From Ichthyophis bannanicus (Eukaryota > Chordata > Amphibia > Gymnophiona > Ichthyophiidae): 64,000 nucleotides of DNA. The notes below the pieces were generated by a model, which saw nothing but the letters and a program-made list of their open reading frames with translations, did not search any database and was not told the origin of the DNA. The stretch lies in NCBI GenBank assembly GCA_033557465.1, contig CM066051.1, positions 101,099,026 to 101,163,025 on the forward strand, in the 5' to 3' direction. Within the stretch, counting starts at the first letter, position 1. Each line of letters begins with the position of its first letter. Both the position numbers and the translations under genes were made by a program. Shown piece after piece: positions 11,256 through 21,230 of this stretch.

Positions 11256-11827
11256 CTCTAATGTTTCGATTGATTTTTACGTTTTTTGGTGCGCTGAATC
11301 CAAATCTGGTAACCAATTTGCTCCATCACGTACAGATTTTTTGCTACATTGGGTTAGCAGTTTGAGGTGAACGTTTCAGATTGAGTGCGATCGAGATAAA
11401 AGTTTCTTGGATGAATTCTTTATACTAATTGTTTAGTAGTTATTCAAATAAGAATAAAGAAAATTGTAACAAGGCAGCACATAAGAGTAGAGTAATGTCA
11501 ACAAAAAAACACACTGTGATGGTAGCAAAATTGTCTGCACTTAAAACAGCCACATACATGTGCACAAACATTGAGCATATAAGAGCGAGGTTAGACACAA
11601 AGCAAAGCAAAGAAATGTGCAAAAAATGTTGTACAGGTATGTATGTAAGAATAGAAAACGCAAACCGCACCATTGCAATACATGAAGACAAACACCCGAT
11701 GGTGTGAAAATAAAATTCTAATAAATGAGATCCGACACTGTGGTAATAACTAGCAAATTTTTATTTCAAAGTTTAGTAAAAACACGATATTTGTCAACAC
11801 AGTTTAGATTTTAAAGTCATTCTTGGG

Positions 11828-13556
11828 TCAATCAATCTCCTGGTGGGCCCGTTTCTTCTTCCCCCGAATGCTTCTCTTGGTGCGCTGCTTGGCGTATTTT
11901 TCATCTGGGGTTTCCCGCAGCAGCAACCAGCAGAAATCAGCCATCATAGTGGTGTTCCATCTTCCTTGGTACCTTCTCTCTGCGTCCTTGATGTCCTGGT
12001 GAAACCTTTCACCTTGTTCTTCACTGTACGCCCCCAAGTTTTCGGAAAAGTAGTTCACATGGGAGTGCAAGAAATGGACTTTCAGGCTCATGTTACAGCC
12101 TTGTTCTTTGAAGGCATTGAGCATCCTGGCAACAATATCCTTATAGTTCTCATCCCGCCTGTTCCCCAAGAATTTGAGAACAACATCCTTGAAGGAATCC
12201 CAGGCTTCTTTTTCCTTCTCAGACATCGTTTCAGCGAATGCTCCATCTGAAATGAGTTTCCTTATATCAGGGCCAACAAACACTCCTTCCTTTAGCTTTG
12301 CTTCAGAAAGTCGGGGGAACTTTGAGCAAAGGTACCGAAAGCACTCACCATCTTTTGGAAGGGACTTGATGAATTGCTTAATGAGACCCAACTTACTGTG
12401 GAGAGGTGGTAATAGAATTTTATCACGAGGTACCAAGCTCTCATGAAGAACATTTTTCTCACCGGGTCTCAAATACTCCCGAATTGGCCAGTCTTTTTTC
12501 CCCCAGTGTAGGTTGCGGGCCCGGCTATCCCACAAGCAAAGGAAGCAGGGATATTTGGTGAAACCGGATTGCTGCCCTAATAGCATGGATAGAATTTTAA
12601 AGTCTCCACAAATCATCCACTTATGCTCATCATAACGAATCTTCTGAAGAATCAGGGCCAAATTCTCGTATTTTTCTTGGAGAATAACAGAATGAGCAAT
12701 AGGAACTGAAGCGAATGTGTTGCCATTATGAAGAAGAACACCTTTTATGCTGTCTTTTGACGAATCAATGAACAGCCGCCATTCAGCAGGATCATACTTG
12801 AGTTTAAACTTTTCCATCACTCCGTATATATCGTTGCAAAATACCAAATCTTCCTCTTTGCTGAAATACTTCAAAAATTGTGTCTCGCGGTTTGCGGTAC
12901 CAATAAAAAGTTGTTCCTGGTGACAATAGATTTTTCTGTTTAAGCTGAGAACCTAGCAGTTGGGCAGCATCTTTTGGGAGTCCTAAATCCCGGACTAAAT
13001 CATTCAATTCAGCTTGAGAGAAAAGTTCAGGTTTCGGATGTGGTTCAGTTTCAAACTCGGAAGTACTGGACTCATCGGGAAAAGCCATCTGATGAGTCTC
13101 ATCATGATCAGAACCATCCACACAAATATGATCCAAAGATTTTGGTGGTTCAGGCACAGGTACTTCGTTGCTATGAGGCATAGGCCTAATTGCTGAGGGA
13201 AGGTTGGGGTAACTTATTACGTTCTTATTTTTTAAGTTGTATCCCTTCACAATGCAAGAGCAAAAATAGCAGTCACTGCTGTGGTCTCTTTGTTCACGCC
13301 ACATCATAGGTATTCCGAAACGAAATGCTTGTTTTTTACCTTTCATCCATAAGCGTAGATCTTCCTCACATGTCTTGCACACTTTGTGAGGAGCCCACGG
13401 TTTGTCTTGATCGCCTAACTTCAAACCGAAATAGGCGAAATATACTTTTTTAATAAATGCAGAAATGTTCCTCTGCCGCTTTTTCACGGTATATTCCCCA
13501 CAAATAAAACAAAAACTGTCCGGAGAGTTGACGCAACCTCTGGCTCTGTGAGCCAT
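11828..13556 (-). pseudogene. Transposase-like protein, one frameshift
   Basis: Two minus-strand frames, 13556 to about 12875 and about 12874 to 11828, join across a T5 run (plus 12873-12877) by one slipped base. I take the ATG at 13556 (MAHRARG) as start, giving about 575 codons. The N-terminus has a zinc-finger-like pair, CFICG...HKVCKTC, then CYFCSC. The second part has KYPCFLCLWDSRARNLHW, LFIDSSKDSIKGVLLHNGN, LLPPLHSKLGLIKQFIKS, HFLHSHVNYFSENLG and YSEEQGERFHQDIKDAERRY, and ends in a basic RTKRSIRGKKKRAHQ tail. Acidic and His residues in these blocks could form a DDE-type site, but I cannot assign them. I recall similar unnamed proteins in many arthropod and fish genomes; the TIRs argue that it is a transposase. 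Confidence 0.65.
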
Positions 13557-13967
13557 CACAAATACACAGCACTGCAAACTACAATTGTAGTGAACCACTT
13601 CGGAATAAAGCTGGATTACGACTGAGCAAACAAAAGGTAATAATGAACTTTCAAGAAACTGAAATTTGACAGGAACGTTCATGTCGCAACCACCGTGTTT
13701 GAGCGAGCAGGCGAGGCGAACTGGAAAGAACATGCGCCAGCGCGAGTACTGGATTTAGCCCCCCGCCTCCCAGTTGTCCTGTTAATGTATAAAATGAATA
13801 CAAAACACTCTAAAATATCATGAGGGAGTGTTTCTAGTTAGTTAACCATTACAACCTCTATTTTGGGCCAAGAAAATAAACTGCAGTCGGCTAAAAAGAA
13901 ATTATGTGAACATTCCTTATATGGGTAAGAAATCTAATTTTGCAAGAAAATCTATAGGAATCAGTTG

Positions 13968-14003
13968 CAAAACTGGAGGCAGTTTTTTGGTAGTGTACCT
14001 GTG
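13968..14003 (-). repeat. DNA transposon terminal inverted repeat, right
   Basis: Read on the minus strand it begins CACAGGTACACTACC and then AAAAAACTGCCTCC, pairing with the left terminus. Confidence 0.8.
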
Positions 14004-14155
14004 TTAGTTGATCCAAGTAGGTTAAAGTTGTTCACAATTTCAATTTCTTCTCCTTCAACGATGAACCTGTTGATTATGCCAATTGTCATGATCTTTGTCT
14101 TCTTTACATTAAGGTGCAGGCCCATTTTGAGACTATGTTCTTTGATTGTGATTGG
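14004..14155 (-). pseudogene. RTE ORF2, RT-proximal fragment
   Basis: Minus-strand reading gives MGLHLNVKKTKIMTI, then NRFIVEGEEIEIVNNFNLLG, the segment just after the RT catalytic box in RTE/BovB elements. The LINE is 5' truncated immediately upstream, at the duplicated GCTACTGAT. Confidence 0.78.
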
Positions 14156-14164
14156 GCTACTGAT
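14156..14164 (+). repeat. Target site duplication of the RTE, right copy
   Basis: GCTACTGAT, identical to 10638-10646. Confidence 0.85.
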
Positions 14165-16510
14165 AGGGGATTTCAATATGCCAGATGTTGATTGGCACAT
14201 TCCTGCTGCAGTATCAACTAGAAGTAAAGAGATCCTGGATTCTCTACAGGGAGAACTATTTAAGCAATTGGTAACAGACCCCCATACGTGAAGGGGCCAT
14301 ACTGGACTTGGTGCTTACCAATGGTGAAAGTGTTTCTGATGTTATAGTGGGAGATCATTTTGCATCCAGTGATTACCAGATGGTGTGGTTCAGTATTAGG
14401 ACTAGGGCTGTTAGAATCCATTCAAAGGTGAGGGTCTTAGACTTTAGGAAGGCTAACTTTGCCAAGATGGGCCAGTACTTCAGGGAGTCGTTAGTGGGAT
14501 GGGAACAGCTGGGGGATACAGAAAAACATTGGGCAAAACTGAAAGGGGATATTTTAAGGGCAACCAACCTTTTTGTTAAAATGGTAAATAAAAGGAAAAG
14601 GAGACTGCTATGGTTTTCGAAAGAAGTAGCTGAAAAAGTGAAGAAAAAGAGGGAGGCCTTCATGAAATACAAGAGATCGCAGAGAGAGGAAGATGGGCAT
14701 CTATATTTGGAAAAACTTAGAGAAGCTAGCAAAGTAGTCAGGAAAGCAAAGATTCAGAAAGAGGAGGAAATAGCCAATGCAATAAAATGGGATAAGACAT
14801 TTTTCAGATGTGTTAGTGAGAAGAGGAAGGGCAAAAGTGGTATTGTCGAACTCAAGGGGAAGAATATGTAGAAACTGATGAGGATAAAGCGGAATTGCTT
14901 AACAAATATTTCTGTTCTGTGTTCACAGATGAAGAACCAGGAGCAGGACCTCAGAAAACACCCACAAACATGAACAGAAGCGAGGGACATCTTGAACAAT
15001 TTTCAGAAGATTGTGTTCGTGAGAAACTAGCTCAACTTAAAGTAGACAAAGTGATGGGACAGGATGGTATACACCCTAGAATACTGAGGGAACTTGGGGA
15101 CGTTCTAGCAGCTCCACTGACTGACCTTTTCAATGCATCGTTGGAGTCTGGAGTGGTGCCAAAGGACTGGAGAGAGGCGCATGTGGTGCCTTTACACAAA
15201 AGTGGAAGTAAGGATGTGATTGAAAACTACAGGCCAGTTAGTTTTTAACTTTGGTGGTGAGTAAATTATTGGAAACGCTGCTGAAAGAGGCATATAGTGA
15301 GGTTTATGGAGTCCAGCGGATTACAGGATCCAAGGCAGCATGGGATTCACCAGAGGCAGGTCTTGTCAGACAAATCTGATTGATTTCTTTGGGTGACCAG
15401 GGAGTTGGACTGAGGGAGAGCCCTAGATGTGGTGTATTTAGATTTCAGTAAAGCCTTTGACACTGTTCCTCACAGGCGACTTATAAACATACTGAGCACC
15501 CTAGGGATGGACCCTAAAGTTACTGCTTGGGTTAGAAATTGGTTGGGTGGGAGGCGACAGAATACAGGTAATGGGGCTCACTCTGAGGAGAAGGATGTTA
15601 CCAGTGGTGTGCCCCAGGGATCTGTCCATGGTCCGATTCTTTTTAACATCTTTGTTAGTGATATAGCGGAAGGGCTGTCGGGTAAGGTTTGCCTTTTTGC
15701 GGATGATACCAAAATCTGCAATAGAGTAGACACCCAGGAAAGTGTAGAAAACATGAGGAGGAATCTAGCTAAGCTTGAAGAATGGTCTAGAATCTGGTAG
15801 CTGGGATTTAATGTTAAAAAATGTAAAGTCATGCATTTGGGCTACAGCAATCCAAGGGAGCAATATAGTATAGGTGGTGAAGTACTTTTGTCCACTAAAG
15901 AAGAGCGGGACTAGGTGTGGTTGTGTCTGATCTTAAAGTAGCTAAACAGGTAGAAAAGGCGACGGCAAAAGCTAGAAGGATGCTTGGGTGCATACGGAGA
16001 GCAATGGCTAGCAGAAAAAAGGAGGTGATAGTGCCTCTGTATAAGTCTTGGGTGCGATCTCATTTGGAGTATAGTGTGCAATTCTGGAGACCGCACCTTC
16101 TAAAGGATATAAACAGAATGGAGTCAGTACAGAGGGTGGCTACTAAAATGGTTAGTGGTCTTCATTATAAAGCATATGAGGACAGACTGAAGGATCTTAA
16201 TATGTACACCTTAGAGGAAAGGCGGGATAGAGGTGATATGATTGAGATGTTTAAATACCTCCGTGGCATAAATGTACAGGGGGAGAGCCTCTTTCAGTTG
16301 AAAGCAAGTTCTGCTACGAGGGGACATGGGATGGGGGTGGAGGGGGACAGATTCAGGAGTGATATGCGGAAATATTTCTTTACAGAAAGAATGGTGGATC
16401 TGTGGAATAGTCTCCCACTGGAGGTGGTAGAGATGAGGACAGTATCTGAATTCAAAAAAGCATGGGACAAATACAGAGGATCTCTAAAGGAAAAAAGGGG
16501 ACTGTTGTAG
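14157..16510 (+). pseudogene. CR1-b ORF2, endonuclease end, RT and C-terminus
   Basis: Continues CR1-b after the RTE: GDFNMPDVDWH, LVLTNGESVSDVIVGDHFAS, SDYQMVWFSI (endonuclease end), a charged linker (14460-14870), then RT: GQDGIHPRILRELGDVL, YRPVSF, VYLDFSKAFDTVPHRRLI, SGVPQGS and the catalytic FADD in VCLFADDTKI (about 15690-15720). C-terminal: HLEYSVQFWRPHLLKDI, TLEERRDRGDMIEMFKYLRG and MRKYFFTERMVDLWNSLPLE. Breaks are visible at about 14290, 14870, 15247, 15300-15425, 15800 and 15915. Older and more decayed than the family a copies. Confidence 0.85.
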
Positions 16511-16581
16511 TTGTTGATATGGAAGGACAGACTAGATAGGCCATGTGGTCTTTTTCTGTCTTCATATTTCTATGTTTCTAT

Positions 16582-16608
16582 GACCGATTCCTGCTGTCCC
16601 TGGAGAAC
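16582..16608 (+). repeat. DIRS A right-end scrap, part 1
   Basis: GACCGATTCCTGCTG followed by CCTGGAGAAC matches the extreme right terminus of element C (51628-51655). It is cut off by the antisense CR1 that starts with ATAAGAACATAAG and resumes at 18751. Confidence 0.72.
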
Positions 16609-18750
16609 ATAAGAACATAAGATACGCCATACTGGGTCAGACCAAGGTCCATCAAGCCCAGTACTCTGTTTCCAACAGTGGCCAATCCAGGTCATATGCA
16701 CCTAGCAGTTTCCCCAAGAGACACAAGTTCCACAATGCTTGTACTGGGTAGAGCATTGATATTTTCAGTCACTTCTTAATAATGGTTTATGGACCTTTCC
16801 TCCAGGAACTTGTCCAAACCTTTTTTAAACCCAGCTACACTAACAGTCTTTACTACATCCTCCGGTAACAAATTCCAGAGTTTGATTACACATTGAGTGA
16901 AAAAATATTTTCTTTTATTAGTCTTAAATAGTTTACCCTGTAGCTTCATTGCATGTCCCCTAGTCTTTCTATATTCTGATAACGTAAACAATCGATCTAC
17001 GTTTACCCGTTCCACTCTGTTCATTAATTTATAAACTTCTATCATATCTCCCCTCAGCCGTCTCTTTTCCAGGTTAAAGAGCCCTAAACCTTTTAGCCTT
17101 TCTTCATAGGAGTATCCTTCCATCCCCTTTACCATTTTGGTGGCTCTTCTCTGAACCTTTTCTAAAATCGCTATATCCTTTTTAAGATATGGCGACCAGA
17201 ATTGCACACAATATTCAAGGTGCGGTCTCACCATGGAACGATACAGAGGCATTATAATATCTTTTGTTTTATTTTCCATTCCTTTCCTTATCATACCTAG
17301 CATTGTATTTGCTCTCTTGGCCGCCGCTGCACACTGGGCCGAGGGTTTTAACATGGTATCCACAATGACGCCTAAATCTTTTTCCTGGGTGGTGGTTCCT
17401 AATGTGGAACCTTGCATCGTGTAACCGTAGTTTGGGTTGTTCTTCCCTAGGTGCATAACCTTGCACTTGTCCACATTAAATTTCATCTGCCATTTTGATG
17501 CCCAGTCTTCCAATTTATCAAGATCCTCTTGCAATTTTTCACAATCCTCTTGGGTTTTAACAACTTTAAATAGTTTTGTGTCATCTGCAAATTTGATCAC
17601 CTCACTCGTCGTTCCACTTTCCAGGTCATTTATGAATATGTCAAAAAGCAGCGGACCCAGCACAGATCCCTGGGGTACACCACTATTCACCTTTCTCCAT
17701 TGGGAAAATTGGCCATTTAGCCCTACCCTCTGCTTTCTATCTTTTAACCAGTTCCTGATCCACAATAGTACACTGCCTCCTATCCCATGACTCTTTAGTT
17801 TTGCCAAAAGTCTCTGATGAGGGACCTTGTCAAAGGCTTTCTGAAAGTCCAGATACACAATATCAACCGACTCACCTTTGTCCACCTGTTTATTCACTCC
17901 TTCAAAAAAACATAACAGATTAGTAAGACAAGATCTTCCTTGTCTAAAGCCATGTTGGCTGTCTCCCATTAGGTTGTGACTATCTACATGCTGAGTAATT
18001 TTATTCTTTATGATGGTTTCTACCATTTTTCCCGGTACTGACGTGAGGCTCACCGGTCTGTAGTTTCCCGGATCACCCCTGGAACCCTTTTTAAAATTGG
18101 TGTTACATTGGCGATCCTCCAATCTTCAGATATTAGAGATGATTTTAATGATAGTTCACAGATTACTGATAGCAGGTCTGCAATCTCATATTTCAGTTCT
18201 TTCAACACCCTTGGATGTATACCATCCGGCCCAGGTGATTTGCTACTCTTCAGTTTATCTAATAGTTGTAAGACATCTTCCCGATGTATCGATATTTCCT
18301 TCAATTCTTCCGCACCTTTAAATACCACTTCAGTCATGGGTAACATCCCTACATCTTCCTCAGTAAAGACCAAAGCAAAGAATTCATTCAGTCTCTCCGC
18401 TATCGCCTTGTCGCCTCTTAGTGCTCCTTTAACCCCTTTATCATCTAATGGACCAACTGACTCTCTCACAGGTTTTTTTGCTACGAATGTACTTGAAAAG
18501 GTCTTTATTTCGCGTTTTTGCTTCCGCAGCAAGCTTCTTCTCAAATTCTCTCTTTGCCTGCCTTATCAATGCCTTGCATTTGACTTGCCAGTGCTTGTGC
18601 TGTTTCCAGGTTTCGTCGTTTGGCTCTTTTTTCCATTTCCTGAAAGATGCTTTTTTGGCAACAACAGCCTCTCTGACCTCACCTTTGAACCATGCTGGCA
18701 GTTTTTTGGACTTCCTTCCACTTTTCTTAAAGCGTGGAATACAGCTGGTC
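16605..18750 (-). mobile_element. CR1 LINE family a, copy 3
   Basis: Antisense, 5' truncated CR1 inserted within the last 50 bp of DIRS A. It has the family's 3' end (plus AAGAACATAAG at about 16610), a 3' UTR and most of ORF2. The 5' end stops at ACAGCTGGTC, inside the linker between endonuclease and RT. Confidence 0.88.
16776..18730 (-). pseudogene. CR1-a3 ORF2 fragment (RT and C-terminus)
   Basis: Two frames, 18544-18050 and 18122-16776, join near 18090 by a one-base slip in a run of A/T ('TPILKRV' against '[13 protein letters not shown]'). RT motifs present: [67 protein letters not shown] and FADD. The C-terminal [19 protein letters not shown] and final SINHY match copy 2. No endonuclease domain. 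Confidence 0.88.
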
Positions 18751-18774
18751 TGTTACAGGTGAGTAACTACGCTT
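18751..18774 (+). repeat. DIRS A right-end scrap, part 2
   Basis: TGTTACAGGTGAGTAACTAC then GCTT, the same as the last bases of element C (51658-51681). It marks the right boundary of DIRS A; the next bases continue the outer CR1. Confidence 0.8.
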
Positions 18775-20305
18775 TCTCTTATTAGTCTTAAATAGGTTAC
18801 CCTGTAGCTTCGTTGCATGTCCCCTAGTCTTTCTATATTTTGATCTACGTTTATCCATTCCACTCCATTCATTAATTTATAGACTTCTATCATATCTCCC
18901 CTCAAGCCATCTCTTTTCCAGGTTGAAGAGCCCTAACCTTTTTATCCCCTCTTCATAGGGGTATCCTTCCATCCCCTTTATCATTTTGGTGGCTCTTCTC
19001 TGTTCATTTTCTAATAATGCTATATCTTTTTTAAGATACGGCAACTGGAATTGCAGACAATATTCAAGCTGTGGTCGCACCATGGAATGATACAGAGGCA
19101 TTATAATATCCTTGGTTTTATTCTCTATTCCTTTCCTTATGATACCTAGCATTCTATTTGCTTTCTTGGCTGCCGCTGCGCACTGGGAGGAGGCTTTCAA
19201 CCTGTTATCCAAAATGACGTCTAAATCTTTTTCCTGAGTGGTGGTTCCTAATGTGGAACCTTGTATCATGTGACCATAGTTTGGGTGGTTCTTTCCTAGT
19301 TGCATAACTTTGCACTTGTCCACATTAAATTTCATCTGCCATTTGCATGCCCAGTCTCCAAATTTATCAAGGTCCTCTTGCAATTTTTCACAATCCTCGT
19401 GGGTTCTAACAACTGAATAATTTTGTGTCATCTGCAAATTTGATAACCTCACTCGTTATTCCCATTTCCAGGTCATTTATGAATATATTAAAAAGCAGCG
19501 GACCCAGCACAGATCCCTAGGGTACTGTTCTCCATTGGGAAAATTGGCCATTTATCCCTACCCTCTTCTTTCTATCTTTAAACCAGTTCCTGATCCACAA
19601 TAGTACACTGCCTCCTATCCCATGACTTTTTAATTTCGCCAAAAGTCTCTCATGAGGGACCTTGTCAAAGGCTTTCTGAAAATCCAGATACACTATATCA
19701 ACCGACTCACCTTTGTCTACCTGTTTATTCACACCTTCAAAAAAACATAACAGATTAGTAAGACAAGATCTTCCTTGGCTAAAGCCATGTTGGCCGTCTC
19801 CCATTAAGCCATGACTATCTACATGTTCAGTAATTTTGTTCTTTATAATGGTTTCTACCATTTTTTGGGTACTGATGTCAGGCTCACCAGTCTGTAGTTT
19901 CCTGGATCACCCCTGGAACCCTTTTTAAAAATTGGCGTTACATTGGCCATCCTCCAATCTTCAGGTATTACAGATGATTTTAATGATAGTTCACAGATTA
20001 CCAGTAGTAGGTCTGCAATCTCATATTTCAGTTCTTTCAAAACCCTTGGATGTATACCATCCGGCCCAGGTGATTTGCTAGTCTTTATTTTATCAAATAG
20101 TTGTAACATATCTTCCCGGTGTATCAATATTTCTTTCAATTCTTCTGCAGCATCACCTTTAAATGCCATTTCAGTCATGGGTAACATCCCTACATCTTCC
20201 TCAGTAAAGACCGAAGCAAAGAATTCATTCAGTTTCTCCGCTATGGGCTTCTTCTCTCTTAGTGCTCCTTTTACCCCTCTATCATCTAATGGTCCTACTG
20301 ACTCA
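18775..20305 (-). mobile_element. CR1 LINE family a, copy 1, 5' part (outer shell of nest)
   Basis: Continues the CR1 of 1414-1713. Minus-strand fragments: [110 protein letters not shown]. Frame breaks occur at about 19858, 19450-19520 (loss around the SGVPQGS and FADD region) and 18870. 5' truncated at about 20305 in SVGPLDDRG. It is more diverged than copies 2 and 3, as expected for the outermost and oldest element. Confidence 0.85.
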
Positions 20306-20560
20306 CAGAGAAGTAAGGTCTGCAGTGTTACAGTAAGCAATAGAAACTGGGTGAACAGGGTTGGCCGGGAGGATCTGAGCCACTGTCAGTTGCTCTCTTC
20401 CATATTTTGAAGCCTTTCACTTGCTGGGAATCTGATTTCTTGTTTCTCTAACCCACAGTTTGAGAGTTTTCTTTGGTGTTCCTGAGAGACTGATGTAGCT
20501 GCTGGATCCAACCCTCTCCCTTATGTCTTATGGAACGGTCTTAAACCGTGTCGTGCGACA
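20306..20560 (+). promoter_or_regulatory. FBXW9 5' leader with a likely splice acceptor
   Basis: Between the CR1 and the start codon. TGTTTCTCTAACCCACAG ending at 20458 is a good branch/pyrimidine-tract plus AG acceptor, so the coding exon probably starts at 20459, with an untranslated exon further upstream. An alternative is transcription starting here. No TATA box or CpG-rich promoter is visible nearby. Confidence 0.45.
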
Positions 20561-20990
20561 ATGGAAAGTGGACCAAGACCTGGCAACTATCCTCAAGGGG
20601 CTGCTAATGACTCTGATCTCAAAAGCAATGAACCAACTGCATCAGTTCATGAGTATATCAGTCGTGTCCTGATCAACCCTGCAGAGGGAAGTTGCTTGGC
20701 CCGCTGCCTTTCTCCTGAGTCCTCCTGTCTAGGCAGTAGAGATCTCAGCTTGGAGCATGATTCAGCCTTTAATCTGAAGAAGTCTCCAGTGAGTGAGGAG
20801 CAGGAGAACTCACACTTGTTGCTTCTGCCTTTGGAATTGATTTTGGAGATCTTCACCTATCTGGATGCTAAATTTGTGCTGACTGTCTTGCCACTGGTGT
20901 GCTGCACACTGAGAGACATTGTGCAGGACCAAATGACCTGGCGAATTCGCGTTCAGAAGAGAGTCCAAGCCTGCTACCCTGTGGTGGAAG
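20561..20990 (+). CDS. FBXW9: FBXW9 coding exon 1: N-terminus and F-box
   Basis: Starts at the ATG of MESGPRPGNY, the first ATG after the acceptor, with A at -3 and G at +4. It encodes 143 codons plus one base. Residues 1-80 are acidic and Ser-rich, without a known fold. Residues 86-130 are the F-box (LLLLPLELILEIFTYLDAKF, then VLPLVCCTLRDI and MTWRIRVQ), the SKP1-binding helix bundle. Ends GTGGTGGAAG before the donor GTAAGT. Confidence 0.93.
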
Positions 20991-21049
20991 GTAAGTTCTC
21001 TTTCTGCAGTTTTTGTTTCTGCCTTATACCCACTGTAGGACAGATTCTT
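20991..21049 (+). other. FBXW9 intron 1, 5' part
   Basis: Intron 1 spans 20991-21903, from GTAAGT to TTTGCAG. Nothing but the splice donor is recognised in this first part. Confidence 0.7.
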
Positions 21050-21230
21050 AACCCTGTCCTCCGGACACACCTAGCCAGTCAGGTTTTCAGGATGACGAAA
21101 ATGAATATGCATGAAAGAGGTTTGCATGCACTGCCTCCATTGTATGCAAATCTCTTTCATGCATATTCATTGTGGCTATCCTGAATTCTTGACTGACTGG
21201 GTATGTCCCGAGGACTGAGTTGACTACCCC
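21050..21230. repeat. Foldback (MITE-like) palindrome in FBXW9 intron 1
   Basis: A near-perfect hairpin of about 180 bp. The left arm reads AACCCTGTCCTCCGGACA, CCTAGCCAGTCAGG and GAATATGCATGAAAGAGG; the right arm carries the complements TCTTTCATGCATATTCAT, TGACTGACTGGG and GTCCCGAGGACTGAGTT. The loop is about CACTGCCTCCATTG. No coding capacity. It resembles short palindromic repeats dispersed in vertebrate genomes, probably a non-autonomous DNA transposon. Confidence 0.72.

Larger units (their letters stand above)
11221..14003 (-). mobile_element. DNA transposon with TIRs, superfamily unknown
   Basis: A 2.78-kb element inserted in the RTE. The termini are inverted repeats: plus-strand CACAGGTACACTA at 11221-11233, and its exact complement TAGTGTACCTGTG at 13991-14003. 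The match continues imperfectly inward (A-rich, then ACTGCCTC) to about 35 bp. A two-part transposase-like gene fills 11828-13556 on the minus strand. The target duplication is not clear: left flank ends ATCGAT, right flank begins TTAGTTGATCC, while the unbroken RTE should read about ATCGATAGTTGATCC. At 11429-11707 a plus-strand open frame lies in the non-coding end and resembles nothing I know. Confidence 0.75.
10647..14155 (-). mobile_element. RTE/BovB-like LINE, 5' truncated, split by a DNA transposon
   Basis: Antisense LINE fragment flanked by a 9-bp duplication. Its sense 3' end (plus 10647-10690) contains GTCGCCATGAGTCGACTC, of the kind seen at the 3' end of BovB/RTE elements. It codes for the C-terminal part of an RTE-type polyprotein. 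A DNA transposon at 11221-14003 splits it in the codons for LLGST/IDKEA. Without that insert the fragment is only about 0.73 kb. Confidence 0.78.
10014..16587 (+). mobile_element. CR1 LINE family b, carrying an RTE insertion
   Basis: A sense CR1 of a second family, 5' truncated inside ORF1 and inserted into the YR of DIRS A. Pieces: ORF1 tail 10060-10141, ORF2 endonuclease start 10260-10646, then after the RTE insertion ORF2 14157-16510 and a short 3' UTR. It ends with ATTTCTATGTTTCTATG (16566-16582), a tandem-type CR1 3' end. About 1.6 kb of DIRS A that should follow the insertion site is missing, so a deletion came with or after the insertion. Confidence 0.82.
1714..18774 (+). mobile_element. 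DIRS element A (group 1), with nested insertions
   Basis: A DIRS-type retrotransposon: left terminus TCTCCAGGAACAAGCAG at 1714, gag remnants 2121-4042, RT 4075-4756 and 8612-9060, RNase H and MT-like region to 9780, start of YR to 10013. The rest of YR, the ICR and most of the right terminal repeat are gone. Only two short scraps of the right end remain, 16582-16608 and 18751-18774 (TTACAGGTGAGTAACTACGC), separated by an antisense CR1. Insertions within it: CR1-a2, CR1-b (itself carrying an RTE and a DNA transposon) and CR1-a3. The flanks at both ends belong to one CR1 copy, so A landed inside that CR1. Dead: several frameshifts, stops and a large deletion. Confidence 0.85.

Noticed and set aside
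11429..11707. Plus-strand frame of 92 codons inside the DNA transposon
   Set aside because: Lys- and Cys-containing but with no recognised motif, in the non-coding end of the element and opposite to the transposase gene. Possibly a second transposon gene, but I cannot support it.
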